A stretch of 27,770 nucleotides of DNA from positions 1 through 27,770 of the forward strand of contig NZ_CALAOH010000087.1 in NCBI RefSeq assembly GCF_937926365.1, in the 5' to 3' direction. Position 1 is the stretch's first letter. Each line of letters opens with the position of its first letter. Shown here in pieces: positions 4,704-13,070 of this stretch. The notes below the pieces were generated by a model. The model searched no databases. It saw only the letters and a list, made by a program, of their open reading frames with translations, and had not been told where the DNA came from. The position numbers and the translations under genes were made by a program. Source of the stretch: an uncultured Azohydromonas sp. Its GTDB lineage: Bacteria > Pseudomonadota > Gammaproteobacteria > Burkholderiales > Burkholderiaceae_C.

Positions 4704-7691
4704 TTACGGCTCCGCCAGCAGCTTCCTCAGCGCCTCCGGGTCCACCGGCTTGACCAGGTGCGCGTCGAAGCCCGCGCGCAGCGCCTGCTGCACGTCGCGG
4801 CCCTGGCCGTAGCCCGAGAGCGCGATGAGCTTGCCGGCGTGGCCCGCGCGACGGCTGCGCTTGGCGACTTCGTAGCCGGTGAGCCCCGGCAGCCCGATGT
4901 CGATCACCGCCACCTCCGGGCGCAGCCGCAGCAGCTCCTCCAGCCCCGTCACGCCGTCCTCGGCCGTGCTCACGGTGTGCCCATCGAGCTCCAGCAGCGT
5001 GCGCAGCGCGCTCATGGCGTCGGCGTTGTCCTCCACCAGCAGCACGTGGCGCTGGCGCGCGGCCAGCCGCTGCTCGCTGCCGCCGCCGCGCAGCGGCTGC
5101 AGCGCCGGCGTCTCGATGGCCGGCAGGCGCACGCTGAAGGTGCTGCCCTCGCTGGAGCTCTGCACGCCCACCGTGCCGCCGTGCAACTCCACCAGGCGCC
5201 GCACCAGCGTCAGCCCGATGCCCAGCCCCCCGGCGCGCCGGTCCAGCGTGCGCTCGCCCTGCACGAACAGGTCGAAGATGCGCGGCAGCAGCGCGGGCGG
5301 GATGCCCAGCCCATGGTCGCGCACCTCCAGCAGCGCCTGCGTGTCCTCGCGCACCAGCCGCACCTCGATGCGCCGCCCTTCGGGCGTGTACTTCAGGGCA
5401 TTGGCCAGCAGGTTGTTCACTACCTGCTCCAGCCGCGTGGCATCGGCGTCCACCCACACCTCCTGCAGGTCGGACACCAGTTCGTGCTGCTGTGTCTGCC
5501 CGGTGAGCTGCAGCGTGGAGAGCAGCCGCTGCACCAGCGCCGACAGCTCCAGCGGCTGGCGCGAGAGCACCACCTTGCCGGAGATCACGCGCGCCACGTC
5601 CAGCAGGTCCTCCATCAGCCGCGCCAGGTGCCGGGTCTGGCGGCCGATGATGTTGCGCGCGTTGGTGGCGAGCGCCTCGTTGGTGCCGCCGCGGTTGAGT
5701 ACCTCCACGGCCGAGGAGATGGCGCTCAGCGGGTTGCGCAACTCGTGGCCGAGCATGGCCAGGAATTCGTCCTTGGCGCGGCTGGCGGCCTCGGCCTCGC
5801 GCCGCGCCGCCTGCTCGCGCTCCACCAGCGCCGCGCGCTCCTGCTCGGCGGCCTTCTGCTCGGTCACGTCCACCGTGATGCCGATGGCCTGCAGCGGACG
5901 GCCGTCCTCGGCGTAGCTCATCAGCAGGCGGCTGGAGAGCCAGCGCGTCTGTCCGTCCCGGGGCGCGACGCGGAACTCCAGCGTCAGCCGCTCGGCGCGC
6001 TGGCGCAGCAGCCGCGCCAGCGCCTGGCGCACGCCGGGGCGGTCCTCGGGGTGGATGCGCTCGATCCACTCCGCCAGCGGCCCCTCCACGCGCTTGCTGC
6101 GCAGCCCGAAGAGCTTGGCGTGGCCGGAGGTCCAGGAGGCGGTGTCGGTGCCCACGTGGTAGTGGAAGAAGCCCACGTGTCCCGACTCCTGCGCCAGGTC
6201 CACCAGGTGCTGGCTTTCGCGCAGGCGGCGGTCGGCATGGGTGAGCCGCGCCTCGGCAAGCTTGCGCTCGCTGATGTCCACCAGCGCGCCGATGGCCCCG
6301 CGCGGGCGCCCGGCCGCGTCCAGCAGCGGCGCGGCATGGGCGATGACGTGGCGCGGCGGGCGGTCGGGGAACTGCAGCTCCAGCTCCAGCCCGCGCACGG
6401 CCTGCCCGCTGCCGGCGGCGCGCTGCAGCGGCTGCTCGGCCGGCTCCAGCAGGTGGCCGCGGTGCAGCATGCGCACGCCGCTGGCGTCGCTGGCCGCGCC
6501 GAACAGTTCATCCATGGCGGCGTTGTGCAGCACCGAGCGGCACTGCGGGTCGTGCGCCACCGCCAGCCCCACCGGGATGCTGTGGAACAGGGTCTCGAAC
6601 TCGTCGGCCTTGCTCTGCAGCCGCGTGCGCGCCACGGACTCCTGCGCCTCGGCCGCCACCAGCGCGTCGCGCAGTCCGGTGATCTCGTTGACCGCGATGG
6701 GTCCCAGCGGCTGGCGCGGCCCGGCCGTGGCGAGCTGGCGCAGCGGCTGCGTGACGCGCCGCGCCACCCACAACGCCAGCGCCACGCCCAGCGTCAGGCA
6801 GGCCAGGGCGGTGCCCAGCGTGGCCAGCACGGCGCGGCGCGCGCGCGCCTCCAGCGGCTCGGCCTCCACGCCCACGCCCACGCCCCAGCCGTAGCTGGCG
6901 TTCTGCCAAGCCACGTAGGTCGTGCCGCCGCCCAGGCGGTCGGCACGCATCACGCCCGCGGGCTGGGAGGCCACGCTGCGCTGCGCCTGCCGCGGCAACG
7001 GTTGGCCCACGCCCGCGGGGCCGCTTCCGGAGGCCCGTGCGATCAGCCGCCGCTGCCGGTCGAACAGGCTCAGAAATCCCTCCTCGGGCTTGCCCGAGCT
7101 CTCCAGCAGCCGCTGCCACACGCCAGCGTCGATCCAGGCGCCCAGCGCATAGCGCAGTTGCCCGCCCAGGCGTACCGGCACCAGCACGGCGGTGCTGAAG
7201 CGGCCCTCGAAGCGCCCGCCCAACAGGTCCGACACCACCGGCTTGCCCTGGGACTGCAGCGCCCGCGCCAGCCGCTGCAACTCGGCATCGGGCGGCGCGC
7301 CGGGCTGCGCGGTGTCGAACAGCGGCTGCCCGTCCGGACCCAGCAGGAACACGCCGCGCCAGGAGGCGCGCGGCACGGGCTGGCCGGCGAAGGAGGCGGC
7401 GAAGCCGGCCACGTCGTCATGCTGCAGCCCGTCGTCCTGGGCCAGGATGGACAGCGCCTCCACGCTGGCGGTGAGCTCGCGCTCCACCGCATGCGCCAGG
7501 TTCTCGGCGCTGTGCTGCAGCCGCTCGTCGAGCTGGCGCTGCTCGGCCCTGATGTCGGAGAACACCTGCCACGACATCAACAGCACGCTCGGCAGCGTGC
7601 CCAACAGGATCATGGCCACCAGGTAGGTCCGTAGCGAGGCCCGGGGCCAAACCAGCCACCACGCTCTGCCGGAGCCGCGAATCAGCTTCAT
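4704..7691 (-). CDS. Hybrid sensor histidine kinase with periplasmic sensor, two PAS domains and receiver
   Basis: A 995-residue inner-membrane kinase. A basic N-terminus precedes a first membrane segment (about 21-42). Residues 43-285 form a periplasmic Cache-like sensor, and a second membrane segment (about 287-309) follows. Two PAS domains lie at about 362-478 and 495-615; the second has the PAS_3-type DGQTRWLSSR and ends VDVTEQKAAE. HisKA has His649 in AMLGHELRNPLSAI. The HATPase carries the N box (NNLLANALKY), DHGLGIP and GGLGIGLTL. The C-terminal receiver (about 882-995) has the acidic pair in LVEDN, phospho-acceptor Asp931 in VIDIGLPG and Lys981. The ligand and partner are unknown; no unpaired regulator lies beside it. 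The start at 7691 is chosen because the membrane segment follows it, although no Shine-Dalgarno is evident. Confidence 0.93.
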   Translation of the reverse strand: MKLIRGSGRAWWLVWPRASLRTYLVAMILLGTLPSVLLMSWQVFSDIRAEQRQLDERLQHSAENLAHAVERELTASVEALSILAQDDGLQHDDVAGFAASFAGQPVPRASWRGVFLLGPDGQPLFDTAQPGAPPDAELQRLARALQSQGKPVVSDLLGGRFEGRFSTAVLVPVRLGGQLRYALGAWIDAGVWQRLLESSGKPEEGFLSLFDRQRRLIARASGSGPAGVGQPLPRQAQRSVASQPAGVMRADRLGGGTTYVAWQNASYGWGVGVGVEAEPLEARARRAVLATLGTALACLTLGVALALWVARRVTQPLRQLATAGPRQPLGPIAVNEITGLRDALVAAEAQESVARTRLQSKADEFETLFHSIPVGLAVAHDPQCRSVLHNAAMDELFGAASDASGVRMLHRGHLLEPAEQPLQRAAGSGQAVRGLELELQFPDRPPRHVIAHAAPLLDAAGRPRGAIGALVDISERKLAEARLTHADRRLRESQHLVDLAQESGHVGFFHYHVGTDTASWTSGHAKLFGLRSKRVEGPLAEWIERIHPEDRPGVRQALARLLRQRAERLTLEFRVAPRDGQTRWLSSRLLMSYAEDGRPLQAIGITVDVTEQKAAEQERAALVEREQAARREAEAASRAKDEFLAMLGHELRNPLSAISSAVEVLNRGGTNEALATNARNIIGRQTRHLARLMEDLLDVARVISGKVVLSRQPLELSALVQRLLSTLQLTGQTQQHELVSDLQEVWVDADATRLEQVVNNLLANALKYTPEGRRIEVRLVREDTQALLEVRDHGLGIPPALLPRIFDLFVQGERTLDRRAGGLGIGLTLVRRLVELHGGTVGVQSSSEGSTFSVRLPAIETPALQPLRGGGSEQRLAARQRHVLLVEDNADAMSALRTLLELDGHTVSTAEDGVTGLEELLRLRPEVAVIDIGLPGLTGYEVAKRSRRAGHAGKLIALSGYGQGRDVQQALRAGFDAHLVKPVDPEALRKLLAEP

Positions 7692-8051
7692 CACAGGCAA
7701 CGTACCGGGCAAGCACGGTGCCCGTGCGGCGTCAGGACCAGGGGAGTGCAGGGCATCGGGGCTCGCGGGGTGCACCGGCCACGACAGCAGGGGACCGCGG
7801 CCGGTAGGACATCGGGACTGGCGCGGCCAGTCTAGCGGCGCGCCGGCGCAATCGGTTGATGCCGCAACGCTTTGGGCCACGTGGCCGGCCACGGCATGGG
7901 CAGGCTCTGAGCAAACGAAATGCCAAAAAAAGGCCGGCTTGAATCGCTTGTCAAGGCCTCTCCACCCTCACACCGCGTGACCCCCGCGACCCGGGAATAG
8001 GGGCACGGCGTTTGCCTCTGAAAACGACACCGCTGCAATGGGATTGGCCTC
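7692..8051. other. Divergent 360-bp intergenic region
   Basis: This separates the minus-strand sensor kinase from the plus-strand glycan operon. No convincing gene is present; the short open frames are codon-bias shadows. It holds a perfect 12-bp palindrome, GGCCACGTGGCC (7875-7886), an A7 run at 7925-7931, and a TTGACA on the minus strand. Both outward promoters are expected here. The plus-strand gene at 8052 has only a poor Shine-Dalgarno. Confidence 0.6.
7926..7954 (-). promoter_or_regulatory. Weak candidate sigma-70 promoter for the sensor kinase
   Basis: A perfect TTGACA (7954-7949) is followed after 17 bases by a TTTTTT hexamer (7931-7926), reading toward the kinase gene. The -35 is ideal but the -10 is poor, so this remains a candidate. 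It would leave an untranslated leader of over 200 bases. Confidence 0.25.
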
Positions 8052-9347
8052 ATGAGTTTTCCGCCTTTGCGCATCGCCTTGATCAGCGAACACGCCTCGC
8101 CCTTGGCCGTGCAAGGCGGAGTGGACGCGGGCGGTCAGAACACCTACGTCGCGCACGTGGCGCGCAGCCTGGCCAAGCTGGGCCACCACGTGGACGTGCT
8201 CACGCGCCGGGACGATCCGGCGCTGCCCGCCGCGGTGGACCTGCGTCCCGGCGTGCGCGTGCTGCACATCCCGGCCGGGCCGCCGCGCTTCGTGCCCAAG
8301 GAGCAGTTGCTGCCGCACATGCCCGCCTTCACGCGCGCGGCGCGCCAGCTGCTGGCACACAGCGTCCCCTACGACGTGGTGCACGCCAACTTCTTCATGT
8401 CCGGCCTGGTGGGACTGCGGCTCAAGGCCAGCTTCCGCCTGCCGCTGGTGATGACCTTCCATGCCCTGGGCCACGTGCGGCGCGAGCACCAGGGCTCCTG
8501 CGACGGCTTCCCGCCGGAGCGCATCGCCATCGAGGAACGCATCGTGCGCGGCGCCGACCGCGTGGTGGCCGAGTGCCCGCAAGACCGGCAGGACCTGCTG
8601 CGCCTCTACGGCGCCGACGACCGCCGCATCGTCACCGTGCCCTGCGGCGTGGACATGCAGAAGTTCGCGCCCGTGGACCGGGCGCTGGCGCGGCGCCGCC
8701 TGGGCCTGGCGCCGGACGACTTCGTGGTGCTGCAACTGGGCCGCCTGGTGCCGCGCAAGGGTGTGGACAACGTGGTGCAGGCCGTGGCGCAGCTGCGTCA
8801 CATCCCGAAGCTGAAGCTGCTGATCGTGGGCGGCGACGCGGCCGAGCCCGACGAGGCGCTGACGCCCGAGATCGGCCGGCTGCGCGCGCTGGCGCGCGAG
8901 GGCGGGGTGGCGGACCGGGTCATCTTCACCGGCCAGCGCCGGCGCGAACAGCTGCCCGCGTGCTACTGCGCGGCCGACGTGTTCGTCACCACGCCCTGGT
9001 ACGAGCCCTTCGGCATCACGCCGCTGGAGGCCATGGCCTGCGGCGTGCCGGTGATCGGCGCGGCCGTGGGCGGCATCAAGTTCTCGGTGGCCGACGGCGT
9101 GACGGGCTTCCACGTGCCGCCGCGCGACCCGGTGGCGCTGGCGGCGCGCATCGAGCAGTTGCACGCGCAGCCGGCACTGGCGCGGGCGCTGGGGCGCGCG
9201 GGCATCCGCCGCGTGCGGGCGCTGTTCACCTGGGACCGCGTGGCCGGCGAGCTGGCCGAGGTCTACCAGGGCGTGCGCCGCCCGCGCCAGGCCGCCGCCG
9301 TGCAGGCCGCCGATCTCGACCTGTCGCAGCCGGGGGCCATGGCATGA
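8052..9347 (+). CDS. GT4-family glycosyltransferase, first gene of the glycan operon
   Basis: A 431-residue GT-B fold enzyme. The N-terminal domain has the nucleotide-sugar glycosyltransferase opening (LRIALISEHASP, then GGVDAGGQNTYV), a pattern shared with sucrose-phosphate synthase and MshA-like GT4 enzymes. The C-terminal domain has LGRLVPRKGVDNVV and the E-x7-E retaining motif (Glu318 and Glu326 in EPFGITPLEAMACGVPV). The donor and acceptor are unknown. It is a cytoplasmic enzyme and probably transfers a hexose or heptose during assembly of a cell-surface glycan. It opens a seven-gene plus-strand operon; the following gene starts inside its stop (ATGA overlap at 9344). The upstream ribosome-binding site is weak. 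Confidence 0.92.
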   Translation: MSFPPLRIALISEHASPLAVQGGVDAGGQNTYVAHVARSLAKLGHHVDVLTRRDDPALPAAVDLRPGVRVLHIPAGPPRFVPKEQLLPHMPAFTRAARQLLAHSVPYDVVHANFFMSGLVGLRLKASFRLPLVMTFHALGHVRREHQGSCDGFPPERIAIEERIVRGADRVVAECPQDRQDLLRLYGADDRRIVTVPCGVDMQKFAPVDRALARRRLGLAPDDFVVLQLGRLVPRKGVDNVVQAVAQLRHIPKLKLLIVGGDAAEPDEALTPEIGRLRALAREGGVADRVIFTGQRRREQLPACYCAADVFVTTPWYEPFGITPLEAMACGVPVIGAAVGGIKFSVADGVTGFHVPPRDPVALAARIEQLHAQPALARALGRAGIRRVRALFTWDRVAGELAEVYQGVRRPRQAAAVQAADLDLSQPGAMA

Positions 9348-9964
9348 CGGCAGGCCGGCCGGCGGTGTTCCTGGACAAGGACGGCACGCTCATCGAGGAC
9401 GTGCCCTACAGCGTCGATCCGGCGCGGCTGCGCTTCACGCCGCGCGCGCTGCCGGCGCTGCGCCTGCTGCGCGACGCGGGCTACGCGCTGGTCGTGGTCA
9501 CCAACCAGCCGGGGCTGGCACTGGGCCGCTTCAGCGCCGCCGATCTCGAAGCCCTGCGCCTGGCGCTGCAGGACAAGCTGCGGCGCGAGGGCGGGGTGGC
9601 GCTGGATGGTTTCTTTTTCTGCCCGCACGCGGCCGAGGCCGGCTGCGATTGCCGCAAGCCCGCGCCGGGGCTGCTGCTGCGGGCTTCCGCGGCGCTGGGG
9701 CTGGACTTGGCGCGGTCGTGGATGGTGGGCGACATCCTCAACGACGTGGAGGCCGGCCACCGCGCCGGCTGCCGCGGCGTGCTGCTGGACGTGGGCCACG
9801 AGACGCTGTGGCAGTTCACGCCCCCGCGCCAGCCTCGATACCGCGCCAAGGACCTGCTCGACGCCGCCCGGTTCATCCTGGAGAGCCATGTCATGAACGT
9901 TTCGCTTGCCGGATCGGGTGCCGCCGCGTCCGCCCGGGAATCCACCGTGGGGGCCTGCACATGA
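9344..9964 (+). CDS. HAD-IIIA phosphatase, GmhB-like (histidinol-phosphatase/heptose-bisphosphatase type)
   Basis: A 206-residue HAD phosphatase. Motif I is FLDKDGTL (Asp11, Asp13) and motif II is VVTNQPG. Motif III Lys105 lies in CRKPAPG, and motif IV is MVGDILNDVEAG (Asp130, Asp134). It has the zinc loop typical of GmhB (Cys93, His95, Cys101, Cys103). GmhB removes the 7-phosphate from heptose-1,7-bisphosphate; related enzymes act on other sugar bisphosphates or histidinol phosphate. A more canonical GmhB is encoded at 17859-18431, so this one is a paralogue. Its placement between a GT4 and a GT9 gene suggests a sugar-phosphate substrate in the same pathway. It overlaps its upstream neighbour by 4 bp and its downstream neighbour by 4 bp. 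The last 25 residues are not part of the fold. Confidence 0.88.
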   Translation: MTAGRPAVFLDKDGTLIEDVPYSVDPARLRFTPRALPALRLLRDAGYALVVVTNQPGLALGRFSAADLEALRLALQDKLRREGGVALDGFFFCPHAAEAGCDCRKPAPGLLLRASAALGLDLARSWMVGDILNDVEAGHRAGCRGVLLDVGHETLWQFTPPRQPRYRAKDLLDAARFILESHVMNVSLAGSGAAASARESTVGACT

Positions 9965-11139
9965 CCGCCGCCGCCTGCGAACGCCAGCGCCGCTGGCAAT
10001 CCGTGAAGCGGGTGCTGGCCATCCGGCTGGACAACCTGGGCGACCTGCTCATGACCACGCCGGCGCTGGTGGCGCTGCGTGCCTCGCTGCCGCAGGCGCG
10101 GATCACGCTGCTGGCCTCGTGCGCGGGCGCGGCGCTGGCCTCGCACGTGCCGGTGGTGGATGAGGTGCTGGCCTTCGACGCGCCCTGGGTCAAGCGCCCG
10201 GCCGGCGCGCTGGAGCAGGCGCTGCCGCTGGGGCAGGCCGAGGCCGGGCTGGTGCGGCGGCTGGCGGCGCAGCGCTTCGACGCCGCCGTCATCTTCACCG
10301 TCTGCACCCAGAGCGCGCTGCCCGCGGCGCTGCTGTGCCTGCAGGCCGGCATCCCGCTGCGGCTGGCCTACAGCCGCGAGAACCCCTACGAGCTGCTGAC
10401 CGACTGGATCCACGACACCGAGGTGCCCGCCGACGGCATGCGCCACGAGGCGCAGCGCCAGCTCGACCTGGTGCACCACGTCGGGCTGCACGCCGACGCG
10501 CAGCGGCTGCTGTTCCGCTACCGCGTGGAGGAGGCGCTGGACATGCGCCACAAGTTCGAGCGCGCCGGCGGCGACCTCACGCGGCCCTATTTCGTGGTGC
10601 ATCCCGGCGCCACGGCCGCCTCGCGCCGCTGGCCGGCCGAGCGCTTCGGCCAGGTGGCGCAGGCGCTGGTGGACGCCACCGGCTGCCAGGCCGTGTTCAG
10701 CGGCGGCGCCGACGAGGAGCCGCTGGTGCGCCAGGCCCTGGCCGCCATGCGCGACGGCGGCGCGGGCGCGGTGTCGCTGGCCGGGCAGCTGGCGCTGGGC
10801 GAGCTGGCCTCGCTGATCGCCGGCGCCCAGGTCACGCTGTGCAACAACAGCGCGCCCGCGCACATCGCCGCGGCGCTGGACGCGCCGGTGGTGGTGCTCT
10901 ACGCCCTGACCAACCCGCAGCACACGCCCTGGCAGGCGCGCTCGCGCGTGCTCAACCATCCCGTGCCCTGCCGGCATTGCCTCAAGAGCGTGTGCCCCGA
11001 GCGCCACCACGACTGCCTGGAGCGCGTGCCGCCGCAGGACGTCGTGCAGGCCGCCCTGGAGCTCATGGGCCCGCTGCCGGGCGTGCCGCTGCACCCCGCC
11101 AGCCCCTGCATTCCCCACCCTATCACGGTCCTCGGATGA
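9961..11139 (+). CDS. GT9 heptosyltransferase-like glycosyltransferase (first copy)
   Basis: A 392-residue GT9 enzyme, the family of LPS heptosyltransferases WaaC, WaaF and WaaQ. The N-terminal signature is VLAIRLDNLGDLLMTTPAL (Asp28). The C-terminal domain has FVVHPGATAASRRWPAERF and the nucleotide-binding CNNSAPAHIAAAL. A Cys cluster (PCRHCLKSVCPERHHDC) is common in this subgroup. It should transfer heptose from an ADP-heptose donor to a growing glycan on the cytoplasmic side of the membrane, but the acceptor is unknown. The gene is sandwiched by ATGA overlaps with the HAD phosphatase and the carbamoyltransferase, indicating tight coupling. I chose the ATG at 9961 because of this overlap; a longer in-frame extension is only the phosphatase region in another frame. 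Confidence 0.92.
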   Translation: MTAAACERQRRWQSVKRVLAIRLDNLGDLLMTTPALVALRASLPQARITLLASCAGAALASHVPVVDEVLAFDAPWVKRPAGALEQALPLGQAEAGLVRRLAAQRFDAAVIFTVCTQSALPAALLCLQAGIPLRLAYSRENPYELLTDWIHDTEVPADGMRHEAQRQLDLVHHVGLHADAQRLLFRYRVEEALDMRHKFERAGGDLTRPYFVVHPGATAASRRWPAERFGQVAQALVDATGCQAVFSGGADEEPLVRQALAAMRDGGAGAVSLAGQLALGELASLIAGAQVTLCNNSAPAHIAAALDAPVVVLYALTNPQHTPWQARSRVLNHPVPCRHCLKSVCPERHHDCLERVPPQDVVQAALELMGPLPGVPLHPASPCIPHPITVLG

Positions 11140-13004
11140 TCACCCTCGGCATCAACGCAGCCTTCCACGACTCCGCCGCCGCGCTGGTGCGCGACGGCCA
11201 GCTCATCGCCGCCGCGGAGGAGGAGCGCTTCAGCCGCATCAAGCACGGCAAGCGCCCCTTGCCCTTCACGGCCTGGGAGCTGCCCTACCACGCCATCGAC
11301 TACTGCCTGGCCGAGGCCGGGCTGACGCTGGCGCAGGTGGACCACGTGGCCTACAGCTACGACCCGCAGCGCTTCATCAAGGGCCGCTTGCAGGGCGACC
11401 GCATCACGCTGCCGCTGCAGCCCTCGGCCCAGTCCGCGCCCGGCTGGGACAACCCCTGGGACCCGCTGTTCGCCGCCTACGTCAGCAACGCTCCGCGCCA
11501 GCTCGCCGACGGCGCGCCGCACCACCTCAGGAAGCGCTTCAAGGGCTGCCGCTTCGACGGGCCCTGGCAGTGGCACTTCATCGACCACCACCTCTGCCAC
11601 CAGGCCAGCGCCTTCCTGGCCGCGCCCTTCGCGCGCTGCGCCGTCATGACGGTGGACGGCCGCGGCGAGGACGCCACCACCGCCTACGGCCTGTGGGACG
11701 GCCGCCTCTACCGCCCGCTGGGCGAGGTGGACATGCCGCACTCGCTGGGCCTGCTCTACGAGCGCGTCACCAGCCACCTCGGCTTCCTGCACAGCAGCGA
11801 CGAGTACAAGGTGATGGCCCTGGCCGCGCTGGGCCAGCCGCGCTTCGCCGAGGCCATGCAGCGCCACGTGCGCGTGTTTCCGGACGGCCGCTACGAGATC
11901 GACGCCCTGGACCTGAACGCGCTGGTGCCGCAGCGCGAGCGCGGTGCCGCGCTGGAGCAGCCGCACCTGGACCTGGCGGCCTCGTTGCAGCAGGTGCTGG
12001 AGCGCTCGGCGCTGCAGCTCGCGGCCTGGCTGCGCGAGGCCAGCGGCGAGCCGCTGCTGGCCATGGCCGGCGGCGTGGCGCTGAACTGCGTCATGAACGC
12101 GCGGCTGCGCGACTCGAAGCTGTTCGACCAGGTCTGGGTCCAGCCCGCCGCCGGCGACGCCGGCACCGCGCTGGGCGCGGCGCTGTGGGTGGATGCGCGC
12201 GAGCGCGCGGGGGCCGGGGCCGTGCTGGGAGCGGTCGCCGACGCGGCATCCACCGCCGCCGCCGCTGTGGCGCTGGCTCCGGACGCGCCGGTGCCGGTCC
12301 GCGACGTGGCGCTGGAAAGCCGCGCCGCGCCCAGCGCCGTGCCCACGGTGCTGCAGCGCGCGGACTGGTCCATGGCCCACGCCTACTGGGGCCCGGGCTA
12401 CGGCGACGACGAGATCGAGCAGCTGCTCCAGTGGGCCAAGCTCGGCTACCGGCGCGTGGACGACGTGGCGGGAGAGGCGGCGCAGCTGCTGGCGCAGGAC
12501 CTGGTGATCGGCTGGTTCCAGGGCCGCATGGAGTTCGGGCCGCGGGCGCTGGGGGCGCGCTCCATCCTGGCCTCGCCGCTGCACGCCGAGATGCAGGCGC
12601 GCATCAACGAGCTCAAGGACCGCGAGGATTTCAGGCCCGTCGCCCCGGCCGTGCCGGAGGAAGACCTGGCCGGCTGGTTCACGCCGGCCGAGGCCAACGG
12701 CGGCCAAGCGCGCTTCATGCTCTTCATCTACGACGTGATCCGCGAGCAGGCCGCGCGCATTCCCGCCGCCTGCCACGCCGACCTGACGGCGCGCGTGCAG
12801 ACCGTCACCGCCGAGGCCAGCCCCCGGTATCACGCGCTTTTGAAAGCTTTCGGGGCGCTCACGGGCGTGCCGGTGCTGATCAACACCTCCTTCAACGTGC
12901 GCGGCGAGCCCATCGTGTGCACGCCCAAGGACGCGATCGACGCCTTCTTCAGCACGCCGCTGGACGCGCTGGTCATTGGCAGTTTCATCTTGCGCAAGGG
13001 GTGA
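11136..13004 (+). CDS. NodU/CmcH-family O-carbamoyltransferase
   Basis: A 622-residue enzyme that should transfer the carbamoyl group of carbamoyl phosphate to a hydroxyl, through carbamoyl-adenylate. The Kae1-like N-terminal domain begins LGINAAFHDSAAALV and contains AAEEERFSRIKH, the metal-binding DHHLCHQASAF (His151, His152, His155) and MTVDGRGE, then SSDEYKVMALA and AGGVALNCVMN. The C-terminal carbamoyltransferase domain has FQGRMEFGPRALGARSIL and NTSFNVRGEPIV. Between the two is an Ala/Val/Pro-rich stretch (about residues 356-408) that looks like an added linker. In Pseudomonas LPS a related enzyme (WapO) is linked to carbamoylation of core heptose. By context this enzyme may do the same to a heptose-containing glycan; that is inference. 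It overlaps the preceding gene by 4 bp. Confidence 0.93.
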   Translation: MITLGINAAFHDSAAALVRDGQLIAAAEEERFSRIKHGKRPLPFTAWELPYHAIDYCLAEAGLTLAQVDHVAYSYDPQRFIKGRLQGDRITLPLQPSAQSAPGWDNPWDPLFAAYVSNAPRQLADGAPHHLRKRFKGCRFDGPWQWHFIDHHLCHQASAFLAAPFARCAVMTVDGRGEDATTAYGLWDGRLYRPLGEVDMPHSLGLLYERVTSHLGFLHSSDEYKVMALAALGQPRFAEAMQRHVRVFPDGRYEIDALDLNALVPQRERGAALEQPHLDLAASLQQVLERSALQLAAWLREASGEPLLAMAGGVALNCVMNARLRDSKLFDQVWVQPAAGDAGTALGAALWVDARERAGAGAVLGAVADAASTAAAAVALAPDAPVPVRDVALESRAAPSAVPTVLQRADWSMAHAYWGPGYGDDEIEQLLQWAKLGYRRVDDVAGEAAQLLAQDLVIGWFQGRMEFGPRALGARSILASPLHAEMQARINELKDREDFRPVAPAVPEEDLAGWFTPAEANGGQARFMLFIYDVIREQAARIPAACHADLTARVQTVTAEASPRYHALLKAFGALTGVPVLINTSFNVRGEPIVCTPKDAIDAFFSTPLDALVIGSFILRKG

Positions 13005-13070
13005 GCGCCGTCCCTGCAGTCCCTGCCGTTCCCGAGCTTTCGAGTCCTTGCCTTGGAGGACCCCTCACCC

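Noticed and set aside
4689..7634. A 981-codon open frame on the plus strand opposite the sensor kinase
   Set aside because: It is the antisense shadow of the kinase gene. Its product is Gln/His/Arg/Ala-rich with no domains, while the minus-strand frame has complete kinase motifs.
10899..12833. A 644-codon minus-strand open frame across the carbamoyltransferase
   Set aside because: The product is Val/Gly/His/Gln-rich and without motifs. The plus frame carries the full carbamoyltransferase signatures; such long shadows are expected at this GC content.
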